Part shown: positions 38,095-47,928 of the stretch, one piece after another
How the letters are laid out: each line of letters starts with the position of its first letter
Numbering within the stretch: the first letter of the stretch is position 1
From: an uncultured Anaerobutyricum sp.
Lineage (GTDB): Bacteria > Bacillota > Clostridia > Lachnospirales > Lachnospiraceae
Assembly (NCBI RefSeq): GCF_934307085.1
Contig: NZ_CAKRCF010000001.1
Coordinates: forward strand, 1 to 64,000
Direction of reading: 5' to 3'
Length of the DNA: 64,000 nucleotides
Position numbers and translations under genes: made by a program
Notes under the pieces: model-generated
The model's database searches: none
Seen by the model: the letters and a program-made list of their open reading frames with translations, nothing else
What the model was told of the DNA's origin: nothing

Positions 38095-38505
38095 TGGTAT
38101 AAAAAATCCGCCCATGACAACGTATCACTACTTTGTCAAGGACGGGTGTATTATCAAAATCTTATTCTTTCACATCCGCGGTGCCACCTTGATTCACAAA
38201 ATGTGCGCTCTGAAGGATACCATCATATCCCCGGCAACTGACGTATGCCCTCACGTCGCAATATACTAAGTTTATAAAATCTTCCGAATCTAAGTTTTAC
38301 TCCAAATCTTATATTGCAAATATTACAACTCCGATACTTTGATTCTCTATTAATGAAAACTTTAATAAGACCTTTGACTGCGCCCTCCGCGGTCCATTTA
38401 ATAATCTGCGTTTAACCCGGCTCTCACCTGCCCGGACTCTCTGTGTATGCACAACTATTTTTATCTCCGCTTCAACGGTTTGATTTGAAAAATTAAATTT
38501 TCTGA
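38095..38505 (-). promoter_or_regulatory. T-box leader of trpD, tryptophan type
   Basis: On the minus strand: Stem I with AGAGAGTCCGGGCAGGTGAG (about 38422-38441), specifier region TTAAATGGACC with TGG at 38396-38394, then the T-box AAGGTGGCACCGCGGA (38190-38175). The leader fits the T-box class, in which uncharged tRNA pairs with the specifier and the T-box to favour the antiterminator. The TGG specifier agrees with trpD downstream. Confidence 0.92.
38099..38148 (-). terminator. Intrinsic terminator of the trpD T-box
   Basis: On the minus strand CCCGTCCTTGACAA pairs with TTGTCATGGGCGG, followed by TTTTTTAT. It is exclusive with the antiterminator that uses the T-box sequence just upstream. 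Confidence 0.88.
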
Positions 38506-38512
38506 TATTATT

Positions 38513-38538
38513 AAAACATAAACCTTATCGTTTGTCAA
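38513..38538 (-). promoter_or_regulatory. Promoter of the trpD leader
   Basis: TTGACA (38538-38533 on the minus strand) followed by an AT-rich -10 region (TTTAAT/TAATAA) 17-19 bases on. The -35 is perfect, the -10 is not fixed. Confidence 0.55.
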
Positions 38539-38604
38539 TTTATTTTTTTGTAATTGTGATATCCCTTAGATGTCGAAATCTTCTTGCTATAAGAGGATAA
38601 ATTT

Positions 38605-39828
38605 TTAATTTCCTTTCCTATAAGATTTTTCCCCCGATAACAACCGGTATAGCATCTCTGCTAATGGTTTCATTGAATTTTTTGCTTCCTCCACTGTATT
38701 ATTCTGTGCACCTACTTCCACAAGCATCGCTCTTTTTGTCAGATGAAGATTATACCTATAACCTTTTATATAGATTCTCCGTGTCAAATCCGGATAATAT
38801 TTTCCACATAAAAGCTGCATCTGCAGGCTAAATGCCAGATTCGCCTCCTTATTTGGATTATAAAGGTAACCTATATCTCCTTTTTCGGCAAGACGACTGA
38901 CACCATTAAAAAACATGATCTGCGCTGCGGACCTTCCATTAATTTTTGTACGAAGATGAATACTATTTTCTACAGAATCTCTGTGCAGATCAATCACCAC
39001 TTTTACCGAAGGATTTTTCCTAAGTGCTGACTCCACACTATCACCTGCAAAATTATAAGCGGCATTTCGGTCAAGCTGTCCGTCTACCATATCATAAACG
39101 GATTTATCATGTATCGTCTTTATTCCGTAGATATTTTCCAATTCTTTTGTTAAAGCCGTTCCCACTTCAATCACAGAACCTTCTTTTCCATTTACCTTCT
39201 TGTACGTTTCACTTCCGTGAGTATGATAAATAAGAACCAGCGGCTCCTCTTTTAATTTTGTGGACAAGTCCATTGTTACAAGTTTTGTTCCATTTAAATC
39301 CTGCTTCGTCATGGATGTCGTCTCATCTACAATGTAAAAATGTTCCAGCAAAAAAGAATAACTTGCCAGTTGTTTTATCGTATATGTTTTTCCTTTTCCT
39401 GCCTGCTTCATTTTTCCTGGATCTTTCTTCTTTTCTTCTACAGACTGGTCATCGGATTCTGTAAAATAATCCGGCACTGTATCGCTGTATTTTGCTTTAT
39501 AGTAACCCTTCCCTTTCCAGTAATCGAGCGCAAACCGCTGAATTGGAAAAAATTCTACCTGCATCCCGTTTCGAAAAAAAGGAAGGAGCATCCCCTTCCC
39601 TCCCTCATATGTATCGTATCCAAGAATTGGAGTAAGCTCATATTGTCCTTTTCTTATACCATTTTCAAAAAATTCGTTAAACACTTCCGTATGTATCGGA
39701 AGATATTGCCACAAAGAAAGTGCTCTTCTCTTTACCTTCCCACTTCCTCCTGATAAAAATAACCCCCACAACAAAATAAAAAGAACAAACAATAGGCCTT
39801 CTATCGTCTTTAAATTTCTCTCTTGCAT
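38605..39828 (-). CDS. spoIIP: Stage II sporulation protein P
   Basis: A 407-residue peptidoglycan hydrolase (amidase/endopeptidase) of the SpoIID-M-P engulfment machine. One N-terminal membrane helix (IEGLLFVLFILLWGLFLSGG); catalytic part with LVLIYHTHGSETYK, KVVIDLHRDSV and VEVGAQNNTVEEAKNS, with zinc-binding His and Glu. The start at 39828 has GGAGG upstream; a longer frame adds 33 residues without support. It follows gpr, as in other spore formers. Confidence 0.92.
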   Translation of the reverse strand: MQERNLKTIEGLLFVLFILLWGLFLSGGSGKVKRRALSLWQYLPIHTEVFNEFFENGIRKGQYELTPILGYDTYEGGKGMLLPFFRNGMQVEFFPIQRFALDYWKGKGYYKAKYSDTVPDYFTESDDQSVEEKKKDPGKMKQAGKGKTYTIKQLASYSFLLEHFYIVDETTSMTKQDLNGTKLVTMDLSTKLKEEPLVLIYHTHGSETYKKVNGKEGSVIEVGTALTKELENIYGIKTIHDKSVYDMVDGQLDRNAAYNFAGDSVESALRKNPSVKVVIDLHRDSVENSIHLRTKINGRSAAQIMFFNGVSRLAEKGDIGYLYNPNKEANLAFSLQMQLLCGKYYPDLTRRIYIKGYRYNLHLTKRAMLVEVGAQNNTVEEAKNSMKPLAEMLYRLLSGEKSYRKGN

Positions 39829-39987
39829 AATCCCTCCCAAGAAAAATAGCTTATAGTAATTCCCTAAATAACCTATTAGTAAAAACCATTTTTTCCTAAT
39901 TACATAATTGATCGCATGATTATACAAACACTCAAAATAATTCTTATAATATAAGCTTATGCCTGTCCTTTTTATTTATGATTTGAT

Positions 39988-40926
39988 TTAGGAAATCCTT
40001 CCCGCAACAAACTGGTTAATTCCCTCCGAAAGTGTATAACTAATTCGTTTTACTGCCTCATCAATTTCCTTCGGTGTCACAAAAAGCTCCCACAGTTTTT
40101 TATCTAAAATCTCTCCTAAGAAACGGTACTTCTCATTTTCTGACCACGAAGAAAACTTATCCTCCATCCCCTCACCCTGTGAAGCACAAAAAGACTCCAT
40201 AATATCACAGGCTAATGATGGAATAGAGATTACGGTAGGAACTCCTATCGCTATTACCGGAACTCCCATCGTTTTTTCTGTAATTTCGTTCCGATGATTT
40301 CCTACCCCGGAACCTGGTGCAATTCCTGTATTGCTAATCTGAATTGTCCGGTTAAGACGTTCCGAACTCTTTGCTGCTAATGCATCAATTACTATCAACG
40401 CATCTGGATGAATCTTTTTTACGATTCCCTCAACAATTTCCCCCGTTTCCATTCCCGTCTGTGCCATAACTCCCGGTGCAAGAGCCGCCACCGCCGGACA
40501 CCCTTCTATCTCTTTCCATCCAGTCAGATGCCTTGTTATAAAAAGATTTTTAATCACGAGTGGACCAAGGGCATCCGGGGTTACCTCCCCATTTCCAAGT
40601 CCGACAAATAAAAGTTTCCTTTTTCCAGAAAGTAAGGACTGAAGACGTTTTGCAAGGCATTCACTCATCTCCTCATGAAAGCTACCGTCATTCCCCGCCA
40701 TATTTTCTCCCTCAAGCGTCACATAGATTCCTTGTGGCTTTCCAAACCGTTTCTCTCCAGCCTCACTGTCAATCTCAATCACCGTTTCCTGCATCCCCCA
40801 CTCCCCAATACGCTCCTGATGAATCCTAATTCCATCAAAAGTCTGCTGTTCTTCCAGAGATTCTTCAAGTTCATCCTTTAGTTCTAACGCTAAATCTGTG
40901 TGAGAAAAAGAATGTTGTATGTTCAT
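39988..40926 (-). CDS. gpr: Spore germination protease GPR
   Basis: A 312-residue protease that degrades small acid-soluble spore proteins at germination. It starts MNIQHSFSHTDLALELKDEL, with the TDLA(V/L)E region near the autoprocessing site, and contains LLFVGLGNGEVTPDALGPLV, LAPGVMAQTGMETGEI and VIDALAAKSSERLN, all family signatures. AGGAGG lies seven bases before the ATG at 40926. It is divergent from rpsT. Confidence 0.94.
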   Translation of the reverse strand: MNIQHSFSHTDLALELKDELEESLEEQQTFDGIRIHQERIGEWGMQETVIEIDSEAGEKRFGKPQGIYVTLEGENMAGNDGSFHEEMSECLAKRLQSLLSGKRKLLFVGLGNGEVTPDALGPLVIKNLFITRHLTGWKEIEGCPAVAALAPGVMAQTGMETGEIVEGIVKKIHPDALIVIDALAAKSSERLNRTIQISNTGIAPGSGVGNHRNEITEKTMGVPVIAIGVPTVISIPSLACDIMESFCASQGEGMEDKFSSWSENEKYRFLGEILDKKLWELFVTPKEIDEAVKRISYTLSEGINQFVAGRIS

Positions 40927-41108
40927 AAAAGTGCCTCCTATCATTTTGTCCATATTACTACCAGGTATTATGTTCCAAAGATACACAGAATATACTTGAT
41001 GATTTAGTTTTATTATACTTCCCACAAACTTTTGTTAAACAAATACTACTTTTTGTTATTTTTAGCAATATATCCAAAAAATTTTTCTTAAATTTATTAA
41101 TTTTCTGC

Positions 41109-41137
41109 TTGACAAACAACACAAAAATTAATAGAAT
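41109..41137 (+). promoter_or_regulatory. Promoter of rpsT
   Basis: TTGACA (41109-41114), 17-base spacer, TAGAAT (41132-41137). This gives a leader of about 90 bases before the rpsT start. Confidence 0.8.
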
Positions 41138-41233
41138 ATAGAAGTATGTTTACATTAGATTGTCCGTGTCCGAAATAATGCAAAACAATATAAACATAAA
41201 AATTATAAGTAATAATATTTGGAGGTGTACAGA

Positions 41234-41497
41234 TTGGCTAACATCAAATCTGCAAAAAAAAGAATTTTAGTTATCGAAACAAAGACATTAAGGAACAAAT
41301 CTATTAAATCTAAAGTAAAAACTTGTATCAAGAACGTAGAAGTTGCTGTAGCAAAAGGTGATAAAGAAGCTGCACAGGCTGCTTTAACAGTTGCTATTTC
41401 TGAAATCAGCAAAGCTACTTCTAAAGGAATTTTCCATAAGAACACAGCAGCAAGAAAGGTTTCCCGTCTTACAAAAGCGGTTAACGGAATTGCTTAA
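41234..41497 (+). CDS. rpsT: 30S ribosomal protein S20
   Basis: An 87-residue ribosomal protein, starting (M)ANIKSAKKRILVIETKTLRN and ending HKNTAARKVSRLTKAVNGIA. Start is TTG at 41234 with GGAGG eight bases upstream, which excludes the TTG five codons earlier that lies before the ribosome site. A non-ATG start is common for this autoregulated gene. It has its own promoter and a strong terminator. Confidence 0.96.
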   Translation: MANIKSAKKRILVIETKTLRNKSIKSKVKTCIKNVEVAVAKGDKEAAQAALTVAISEISKATSKGIFHKNTAARKVSRLTKAVNGIA

Positions 41498-41514
41498 TTA
41501 GAATAAAACACTTA

Positions 41515-41552
41515 TCTCCGGAAAGAGCGGCTGCTTTCCGGAGATTTTTTTG
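41515..41552 (+). terminator. Terminator of rpsT
   Basis: CTCCGGAAA and TTTCCGGAG form a 9-bp stem with a 10-base loop, followed by ATTTTTTTG. Confidence 0.92.
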
Positions 41553-41639
41553 CTTCAAATAAAGCAGACAGGTAAATTTCTCATAATATATACGAACTAA
41601 ACAACTACTTTAAAAATTTTTGTTGAATTACTCAAAGAT

Positions 41640-41749
41640 TTTGAAAAAACGCTTGAAAAATCTTCCCTTTTTTGACTTTATGCTGTAAAATCCTGGCATA
41701 GGAACTTCGAACCCCTCCACAGCAACATCTGTCTACAACAACCCAGAAT
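41640..41749. repeat. Family-1 palindromic element, decayed copy G
   Basis: TTTTTTGACTTTATGCTGT, AAAATCCTGGCATAGGAACTTCG and the end ACAACCCAGAATTCA are recognisable, but the right arm of the main stem is lost. The end runs into the TGA stop of holA (41750-41752), the same alignment with a stop codon as in the intact copies. It lies between convergent rpsT and holA. Confidence 0.65.
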
Positions 41750-42733
41750 TCAAAGCATCAACTTACAAATCAAACTCTCTACCCCTATTTGATCTCCTAT
41801 TCTTCCAGTTTTGATTTCTTCTTCTATCTGGATACATTCCTCAATACATTTTTCCAAACTCTTTTCTCCATATCCCCTCAATTGCTGTTCATTTTTTCGG
41901 AGGGCAAATCGTGGGATTCCAGCACTTTTAGCAATAGCATCGTCCGGTTTACGAAGTCCACGCATATTTGCGATGATGTGCAAAATACGGTATTGACGAA
42001 CAATCAAGAATAAAATGTGCATTGGAGGTTCTTTCAAGAGAATCAGATCATTATAATAGCTAAGAGCGGCTGCTTTATTCTTCCGCGCGATGGCATCAAC
42101 AAGGTCAAAGATTTTATCCTGTACTTCTCCTGAAGCAATCGCATCAATGTCTGCTTGCGTGACTTCCTCTCGATCTCCAACGTAAGCAATAAGTTTGTCT
42201 ATCTCATTTTTTATTTGAAACATATCATCCCCTGCTTTTTGCAAAAAATATCGGGCATTGTTTTCCCGAATCTGTTTTTTCTCTTTGCCAAGTAAGGCTG
42301 CAATCCAGCGAAGAAGAACTTTTTCAGTCTGATTTTTCTTTAAAAATTCTCCGACATAGCCATTCTTCTTAATCCATTTATATACTTTGGAACGTTTATC
42401 TACTTCTTGCTCACAGATAACAATACAGGTTGTCTCTGGCATGTTTTCCATGATACTTACAAACTCATCCTTCCCTGTTTTTAGGATGCCCGTTCCATCT
42501 AAAAGAAGCAGTCTCTTTTCACTGAAAAACGGATACGTAAAAGCAAGTTCCTGTAATGTATTCATATCTATCTTTCCATCTGTAAAAGCGGCATAATTCA
42601 TTGTATCTCCTTCTTTTATCATCGCATTTTTCAGCATATGTTTTGCCTGAAGAACAAGATATGGTTCATCTCCTGTCAAAAGATAAACTTTATGAAATGC
42701 TTTTTCTTTTATTTGTCTCTTTATTTCTTTCAT
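41750..42733 (-). CDS. holA: DNA polymerase III subunit delta
   Basis: A 327-residue clamp-loader subunit. It starts with VYLLTGDEPYLVLQAKHML, has LLLLDGTGILKTGKDEF and the C-terminal ILFLIVRQYRIL and YGEKSLEKCIEECIQIEEEIKTGR regions typical of the family. GGAG lies eight bases before the ATG. It follows comEC, and the comEC-holA-rpsT neighbourhood is conserved in Firmicutes. Confidence 0.94.
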   Translation of the reverse strand: MKEIKRQIKEKAFHKVYLLTGDEPYLVLQAKHMLKNAMIKEGDTMNYAAFTDGKIDMNTLQELAFTYPFFSEKRLLLLDGTGILKTGKDEFVSIMENMPETTCIVICEQEVDKRSKVYKWIKKNGYVGEFLKKNQTEKVLLRWIAALLGKEKKQIRENNARYFLQKAGDDMFQIKNEIDKLIAYVGDREEVTQADIDAIASGEVQDKIFDLVDAIARKNKAAALSYYNDLILLKEPPMHILFLIVRQYRILHIIANMRGLRKPDDAIAKSAGIPRFALRKNEQQLRGYGEKSLEKCIEECIQIEEEIKTGRIGDQIGVESLICKLML

Positions 42734-42787
42734 TATATTTTCTCCAATTATATTTTGATATATAGCTATTTGAATATGTATATTTCC

Positions 42788-42803
42788 TAGAGTGTGTTTG
42801 AAA
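42788..42803 (+). repeat. Short dispersed motif R3
   Basis: TAGAGTGTGTTTGAAA, identical to the copy at 57656. It lies 7 bp past the comEC stop, between comEC and holA. Confidence 0.5.
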
Positions 42804-42809
42804 TAATAC

Positions 42810-45404
42810 TTATTTCTCTTTAAAATAATTTATACTGTATTGTTGCCCATCACTTTCAATAACAATTGCTCCGCCCCATAATGTACCATAGACATCTGTC
42901 CCTCTTTTTTTCAACCGCTTTAAAGTCTCTTTATGTGGATGTCCATATAAATTATTTTTTCCAGCAGACAAAATTGCCTTCTTAGGGTGAAATTTTTTCA
43001 AAAAAGAGGCCGTTGTAGAATTTTTTGAACCATGGTGTGCTGTTTTTAAAACTGTTAAAGAATCTCTTATCGAAATGGTAGAAACTTTCCCGTTTTTCAA
43101 TATTGCTTCTAGTTTCTGACCCGCTATATTACCTGTCATATTCAGCAATGGTTCCTGCTCCCCATTCAAGTCCCCGGTAAACAGCATCGTAAATTTCCCA
43201 TACATAAGATAGAAAACAAGCGATCCACTATTGACATCTTCTTCTGCCCATCCTTTTTGTGGATGCAGACAATACATACGAATTCTATCAAACTTAAATT
43301 GATCTCCTGTACTTGTTTTTAAAATAGAATACCCTTTTTCCCTTACATCGCTTACGAGATTGTAGCTAGTTTCTATTTGTTGATTTTGAAAATCTTGTTT
43401 ATTTGTCGTTTCCTCTGACTGCTTTCGTGACAATATGGCTTCTTTTTTCTCAACAGATAATTCTTCTTTTCTAATCGTCTTTGTGTCAGGTAAAACTATA
43501 TTCCTAATGGGATATTTCTGTTCTAAAAGTTCCCTGATACCAGAAATATGATCTTCATCCGTATGGGTTATTATAACATAATCCAGATGATCTGTTCCAT
43601 AGTATTTCAGTGCCGGAACAATAATAGAATCTGCAATATTTTTCTTTGATGTACTTCCCCCGTCAATCAAAATATTGTCTCCGAAAGGCATTTTTATGAA
43701 AATACACTCTCCCTGCCCTACATCAAACATAATCACTTTAAGAGAAGGCACTGGATGAAAAAAAGTTCCTGCCACTAGAAAAAGAGATAAGATAATACTT
43801 CCACTCCACAAACGATAATACCAGAAAAGGAAAAAGCAAAGTTCCAATAAGTATATAAGAAAAATCTTCCACCATGGCAAACAGCCTGTCACTATTACAG
43901 AACCTGGAATTTTAGAAACAAGATGAAATAGCAAAGTAAAACTTCGCAGTAAAACCATTGCAGGAATGCATCCTAAAAATCCAGCTATCCAGCTAAATAT
44001 TCCCAACACCCCTCCCGCTATAGCACTTAGTAACAAAGGACTCATTGCCGGAATAACAAACAAATTTAATAAAACACTATAAGGACTCCACTGATAATAA
44101 AATCGTAAAATCAAAGGGGTTATTGTCATAGAAAGAATCAGATTTGCAAAAAAGGCCTGCCGAACTCTTTTTTTCCACTTACTCTCTATTGAAAATTCTC
44201 CCGCACTAAGCTTCTTTTTTCCCCGTCTTTCTTCAAGTTCCCTAGCAAATGGTAAAAACATCCCAATCACAAAGACTGACACAAATGACAAAATACATCC
44301 GCTTTCCAAAAGTCTCCATGGACACTCTAGTAACATTAAAATTCCTGCTAAACTCATTGAAGAAACCAGATCATATTCTGCCCCGACATATTGTGAAAGC
44401 ATATAACATAAAAACATGATAGCCGCTCTAAAAACAGAATTCCCAGCCCCCGTCATAACCGCATAAAATAGCAAAACCATACTTCCAACAAGACAGGAAA
44501 AAGTATAGCTGTATCCTTTTTTTCTCAGCAACCGAAACAGTATTCCACCAACAATAGAAACGTGAAGTCCTGATACCGCCAGTAAATGAGCTGTTCCACT
44601 TTCCTGATATAAGGTCTTTTGTTCTTTTGACAAATCCATTTTATCCCCAAGAAACATTGCCTTTAATACACCATAATCTTCCTCAGAAAGGACCTGACGA
44701 TAAACCTCTTCTATTCTTTTTTTTACCAAATCTGCCATTCTTCCAAAAGATAACGGACTTTCTCTTTTTCTGACAATCTTTTCTCCAAAAAACTGATAAC
44801 GAATTCCTAAAGAATAATAATATATCCTTGAATTAAACTGTCCAGGATTTGTCGGTTTTTCTATCTCGCCCAACCTTCCTGTGCAAAGAATCCAATCTCC
44901 TGGATATATTTTTCCTTCTGATACTGGAATTTTTAAAATACGACATTTCTCTCTCATATGGTATTCTTTATTTAAACTTTTTTTAATTGTTATCTTTGTG
45001 TTTTTCTGGCTCTCCTGTTTTCCATTTTTTAAATATGCTTCATTGCCTTTTTTCAAAAAAGAAGCTTTTTTTAACGTAATCTGATACTCCTGCGTTGGGG
45101 TTTTCCTTATAAATTCTACCTGTCCAGTCAGTGTTCCCTCTAATTCTGTCTGAAGCAAACATCTGTCTAATTTATCCAAATATTTTGCCCGGTAAAAGGA
45201 AAGCTCCCCAACAAAAAACATACACAAAAATAAAAGAGAATAGATAAAGAAATGGCTTCGCTTCTTTTTTATGATTTTATATATGATAATAATAAAAATC
45301 AAAAGAAACAAAGCCATTACAAAAAAACCATTTCTGTTCGAAAAAATGGCTGCTGCCTCTCCAAGCACGAGTCCCATAAATAACAGAAATACTGGTCTTT
45401 TCAC
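42810..45404 (-). CDS. comEC: DNA uptake channel protein ComEC/Rec2
   Basis: An 864-residue membrane protein: N-terminal helices, OB-like part (LTGQVEFIRKTPTQEY), the competence domain with many helices (HLLAVSGLHVSIVGGILF) and a C-terminal metallo-beta-lactamase domain with THTDEDHISG, FTGDLNGEQE and LKTAHHGSKNST. It moves single-stranded DNA across the membrane. Start is GTG with AGGAG five bases upstream. It is followed by holA and preceded, after a two-component system, by comEA. Confidence 0.94.
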   Translation of the reverse strand: MKRPVFLLFMGLVLGEAAAIFSNRNGFFVMALFLLIFIIIIYKIIKKKRSHFFIYSLLFLCMFFVGELSFYRAKYLDKLDRCLLQTELEGTLTGQVEFIRKTPTQEYQITLKKASFLKKGNEAYLKNGKQESQKNTKITIKKSLNKEYHMREKCRILKIPVSEGKIYPGDWILCTGRLGEIEKPTNPGQFNSRIYYYSLGIRYQFFGEKIVRKRESPLSFGRMADLVKKRIEEVYRQVLSEEDYGVLKAMFLGDKMDLSKEQKTLYQESGTAHLLAVSGLHVSIVGGILFRLLRKKGYSYTFSCLVGSMVLLFYAVMTGAGNSVFRAAIMFLCYMLSQYVGAEYDLVSSMSLAGILMLLECPWRLLESGCILSFVSVFVIGMFLPFARELEERRGKKKLSAGEFSIESKWKKRVRQAFFANLILSMTITPLILRFYYQWSPYSVLLNLFVIPAMSPLLLSAIAGGVLGIFSWIAGFLGCIPAMVLLRSFTLLFHLVSKIPGSVIVTGCLPWWKIFLIYLLELCFFLFWYYRLWSGSIILSLFLVAGTFFHPVPSLKVIMFDVGQGECIFIKMPFGDNILIDGGSTSKKNIADSIIVPALKYYGTDHLDYVIITHTDEDHISGIRELLEQKYPIRNIVLPDTKTIRKEELSVEKKEAILSRKQSEETTNKQDFQNQQIETSYNLVSDVREKGYSILKTSTGDQFKFDRIRMYCLHPQKGWAEEDVNSGSLVFYLMYGKFTMLFTGDLNGEQEPLLNMTGNIAGQKLEAILKNGKVSTISIRDSLTVLKTAHHGSKNSTTASFLKKFHPKKAILSAGKNNLYGHPHKETLKRLKKRGTDVYGTLWGGAIVIESDGQQYSINYFKEK

Positions 45405-45470
45405 TGATTCTCCTCTTCATTGTCTAAAAGAATTGAACTACTTTCTTTATTTAATTATCTGTATAATTCA

Positions 45471-46472
45471 TTATTTGCACAAAGAAAAATCACTTGTCAA
45501 TAACGTATCAAACTGCTCAAACTCATTAATTTTACTGACAGTTTTCCCATCAACAGTAAATTGAACCTGATATGCCGTATCTAAGTCTGTAAGACTATTG
45601 ACCATTGCATATACCGTAACCTTTTCTTTTACATCAACTGCTGCATTTTCAATATTACTATTAAGATCTACATAACAAATATTATTCATAATCTGCGTCT
45701 GATTCACATTGAAATCTTTAGGAAGAGGACTCTTCAAATTCTTCTTAGAGGCCGGCGGAGTTTTTAATAAAAGAAGGACCTGTGTTTCTAACGGTACATT
45801 ATCTTTTACTTTCACTTCCATCAAATATGGAATTAACTTATCTCCAGTCTCATTGGTATAGTACAATTTCACCTTCTTTTGGGATGAATAGATATCTTCT
45901 TCCCCATTATCAGTCAATATTGTACTAGAATCCATAAGACCTACAGGAACCTTATCCGTATCTAAAAGGCTCGAACCATTTACAGAAAAGGTAATTCCCT
46001 CAACTCCTTTTATCTGAAGCAAAGATTTCACAACAGAAGTACGAAGTAATACTTCCTTTACATGGCTAAGCTGTCCATAACTGCCTCCAAAATCTATATT
46101 CTCCTTACCTCTTTCCAAAGTAATCTCATTTATCACAATCCCATCAAAAACAGAAGCCTTATATTCGTTTGTGTTATTCCCCTCTGTATCAGAAAGTTTA
46201 TATACCACCTCATAAGAAGCTTTCAAAGGACTGTCTGTATTCGTAAGACTATAGGAAACCTTTTTAAAACCATCTTCCTGTGCGTTCAAATAGTATAAAT
46301 CTATCTTCTCGTTCTTTTGCTTTTGTGCTTTCTTTTCTCCTGATGTCTGTTTCTCACTTTTTGTTTCAACCTGCGCCTTTTTTGCAGAATTTGCATTATT
46401 CCCACAGCTGCATAAAAAGGTAAGGACGAGCAGACTTATTAAAAAAGTCAGGAAATATCTTCTTTTTTTCAT
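45471..46472 (-). CDS. GerMN-domain lipoprotein
   Basis: A 333-residue exported protein. It has a signal peptide with lipobox (LVLTFLCSCGNN), then a Lys/Glu-rich linker and two GerMN-like repeats (about 58-190, with IDLYYLNAQEDGF, and 205-325, with VKLYYTNETGDKLIPYLMEV). GerM proteins act in sporulation and germination; the domain also appears beside two-component systems in Clostridia. AGGAGG lies eight bases before the ATG. It is 12 bp past the sensor kinase gene, so it is probably part of that signalling operon. Confidence 0.85.
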   Translation of the reverse strand: MKKRRYFLTFLISLLVLTFLCSCGNNANSAKKAQVETKSEKQTSGEKKAQKQKNEKIDLYYLNAQEDGFKKVSYSLTNTDSPLKASYEVVYKLSDTEGNNTNEYKASVFDGIVINEITLERGKENIDFGGSYGQLSHVKEVLLRTSVVKSLLQIKGVEGITFSVNGSSLLDTDKVPVGLMDSSTILTDNGEEDIYSSQKKVKLYYTNETGDKLIPYLMEVKVKDNVPLETQVLLLLKTPPASKKNLKSPLPKDFNVNQTQIMNNICYVDLNSNIENAAVDVKEKVTVYAMVNSLTDLDTAYQVQFTVDGKTVSKINEFEQFDTLLTSDFSLCK

Positions 46473-46484
46473 ACAATCTGCCTC

Positions 46485-47891
46485 CTAACCAATATAATTC
46501 AAAGGAATTCGAATAATAAATGTCGATCCCTCTCCTTCTTTACTGTGAACACGAATAGATCCCTTATGCATCAAAATAACATTTCTCGTAATTGCAAGAC
46601 CAAGCCCCGTTCCACCAGTTTCCCTTGAACGCGCCTTATCAACACGATAAAAACGTTCAAAAATCTGTTCCTGACAATCTTCCGGAATACCGCATCCTGT
46701 ATCCTTTACACGAATATAAAAGAACTTGTGATCTGCATTCAGCGATACATCTACTTTACCATCATCGTAGTTATACTTTACTGCATTCTCAATCAGATTG
46801 TTACAAGCTAAAGAAAGTTTTACTTCATCTACCTCTGCCACAACTTCTCGCATCGTTTCTAAACGAATCTTAATCCCTCTTTTCTCTGCAATTGGAGAAA
46901 TTCTCTTTAATAGTATTTCTAATAAATCATTAATCTTCACAGAAGAAATATTTAAATCTGCCTGCGTCTTATCCATCTTTACTAACGTAAGTAAATCTGT
47001 GATAATCTGATTCTCACGATCAATTTCATGAACAATATCATTCATAAATTCTTCATAAAGCTCTACAGGAACATCTGGCTGCATAAGCAGAGAATCCGCT
47101 AATATCTTCATGGATGTAATTGGTGTCTTTAACTCATGAGATACATTAGATACAAATTCCTGCCGTGTATTTTCAAGCTCTTTGTATCGATTAATAATCG
47201 TATTAAATGAAGATGATAAATTATAAAATTCCCTGAAGTTCTCCTGTACAAGTCCCTCTTCCTGATGTCCTGCAGCAATAATATCCAGTTCATTCTGCAT
47301 TCTGCGAAAACTGTTTCGAATGAGAAGGGATACAAGCACACTAAATAGCAGCGTAATAATAAAGAAAATACCAATAATATTAGCTCTTTGATCATACAGG
47401 TATTCTGACATCTCATTGCAATTATGCAGAGAAACCATCGCAATAATCAACCCCTGAATATCTGTTTTATCTGTATTCTTTGCCTGAATCGGAGTAATAA
47501 TCTGAAGGTATTTTTCACCTACATAGCGATAAGCTACTTCTTCGCCATCCATTGCATGAATCGTCTCTTTCGTTACCAGATACTGTCCGCAATTACGATT
47601 ATACGTATCTGCAAGTATTTTAAAACGGCTGTCCACCAGTATAATACGTCCCTCAAGATTGTTAGCAAGCTGTTCTACCTCAAAGACATTATCTCCTGCC
47701 TCACCAGAGAGGCTGCTCATATTATAATTTCGGAATCCATTCATTGAAATCTGATTAGAAAGCACTGTACATTGCTTTTGTGTGTACTGTACTCTCTGAT
47801 CAATTGCTTTTTTCTCATAATAATTAATCTGACTAGAAATTCCCACCACTAAAAAAAGATTAATCAGGAAAAATATAAAGATTCCGACCAC
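46485..47891 (-). CDS. Sensor histidine kinase
   Basis: A 468-residue kinase. A first membrane helix at the start (GIFIFFLINLFLVVGIS), an outer sensing domain, a second helix (IIGIFFIITLLFSVLVSLLI), HAMP, then HisKA with FVSNVSHELKTPITSMK, N box NNLIENAVKYNYDDG, G1 DTGCGIP and G2 GTGLGLAI. It resembles WalK-type kinases. The start is uncertain: GTG at 47891 has no ribosome site, while AAAAGGA lies about 30 bases upstream with no standard start codon at the right distance. Confidence 0.9.
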   Translation of the reverse strand: MVGIFIFFLINLFLVVGISSQINYYEKKAIDQRVQYTQKQCTVLSNQISMNGFRNYNMSSLSGEAGDNVFEVEQLANNLEGRIILVDSRFKILADTYNRNCGQYLVTKETIHAMDGEEVAYRYVGEKYLQIITPIQAKNTDKTDIQGLIIAMVSLHNCNEMSEYLYDQRANIIGIFFIITLLFSVLVSLLIRNSFRRMQNELDIIAAGHQEEGLVQENFREFYNLSSSFNTIINRYKELENTRQEFVSNVSHELKTPITSMKILADSLLMQPDVPVELYEEFMNDIVHEIDRENQIITDLLTLVKMDKTQADLNISSVKINDLLEILLKRISPIAEKRGIKIRLETMREVVAEVDEVKLSLACNNLIENAVKYNYDDGKVDVSLNADHKFFYIRVKDTGCGIPEDCQEQIFERFYRVDKARSRETGGTGLGLAITRNVILMHKGSIRVHSKEGEGSTFIIRIPLNYIG

Positions 47892-47928
47892 CTGATATAA
47901 TGAAATATAGCGGGAAATTCCTTTTATA

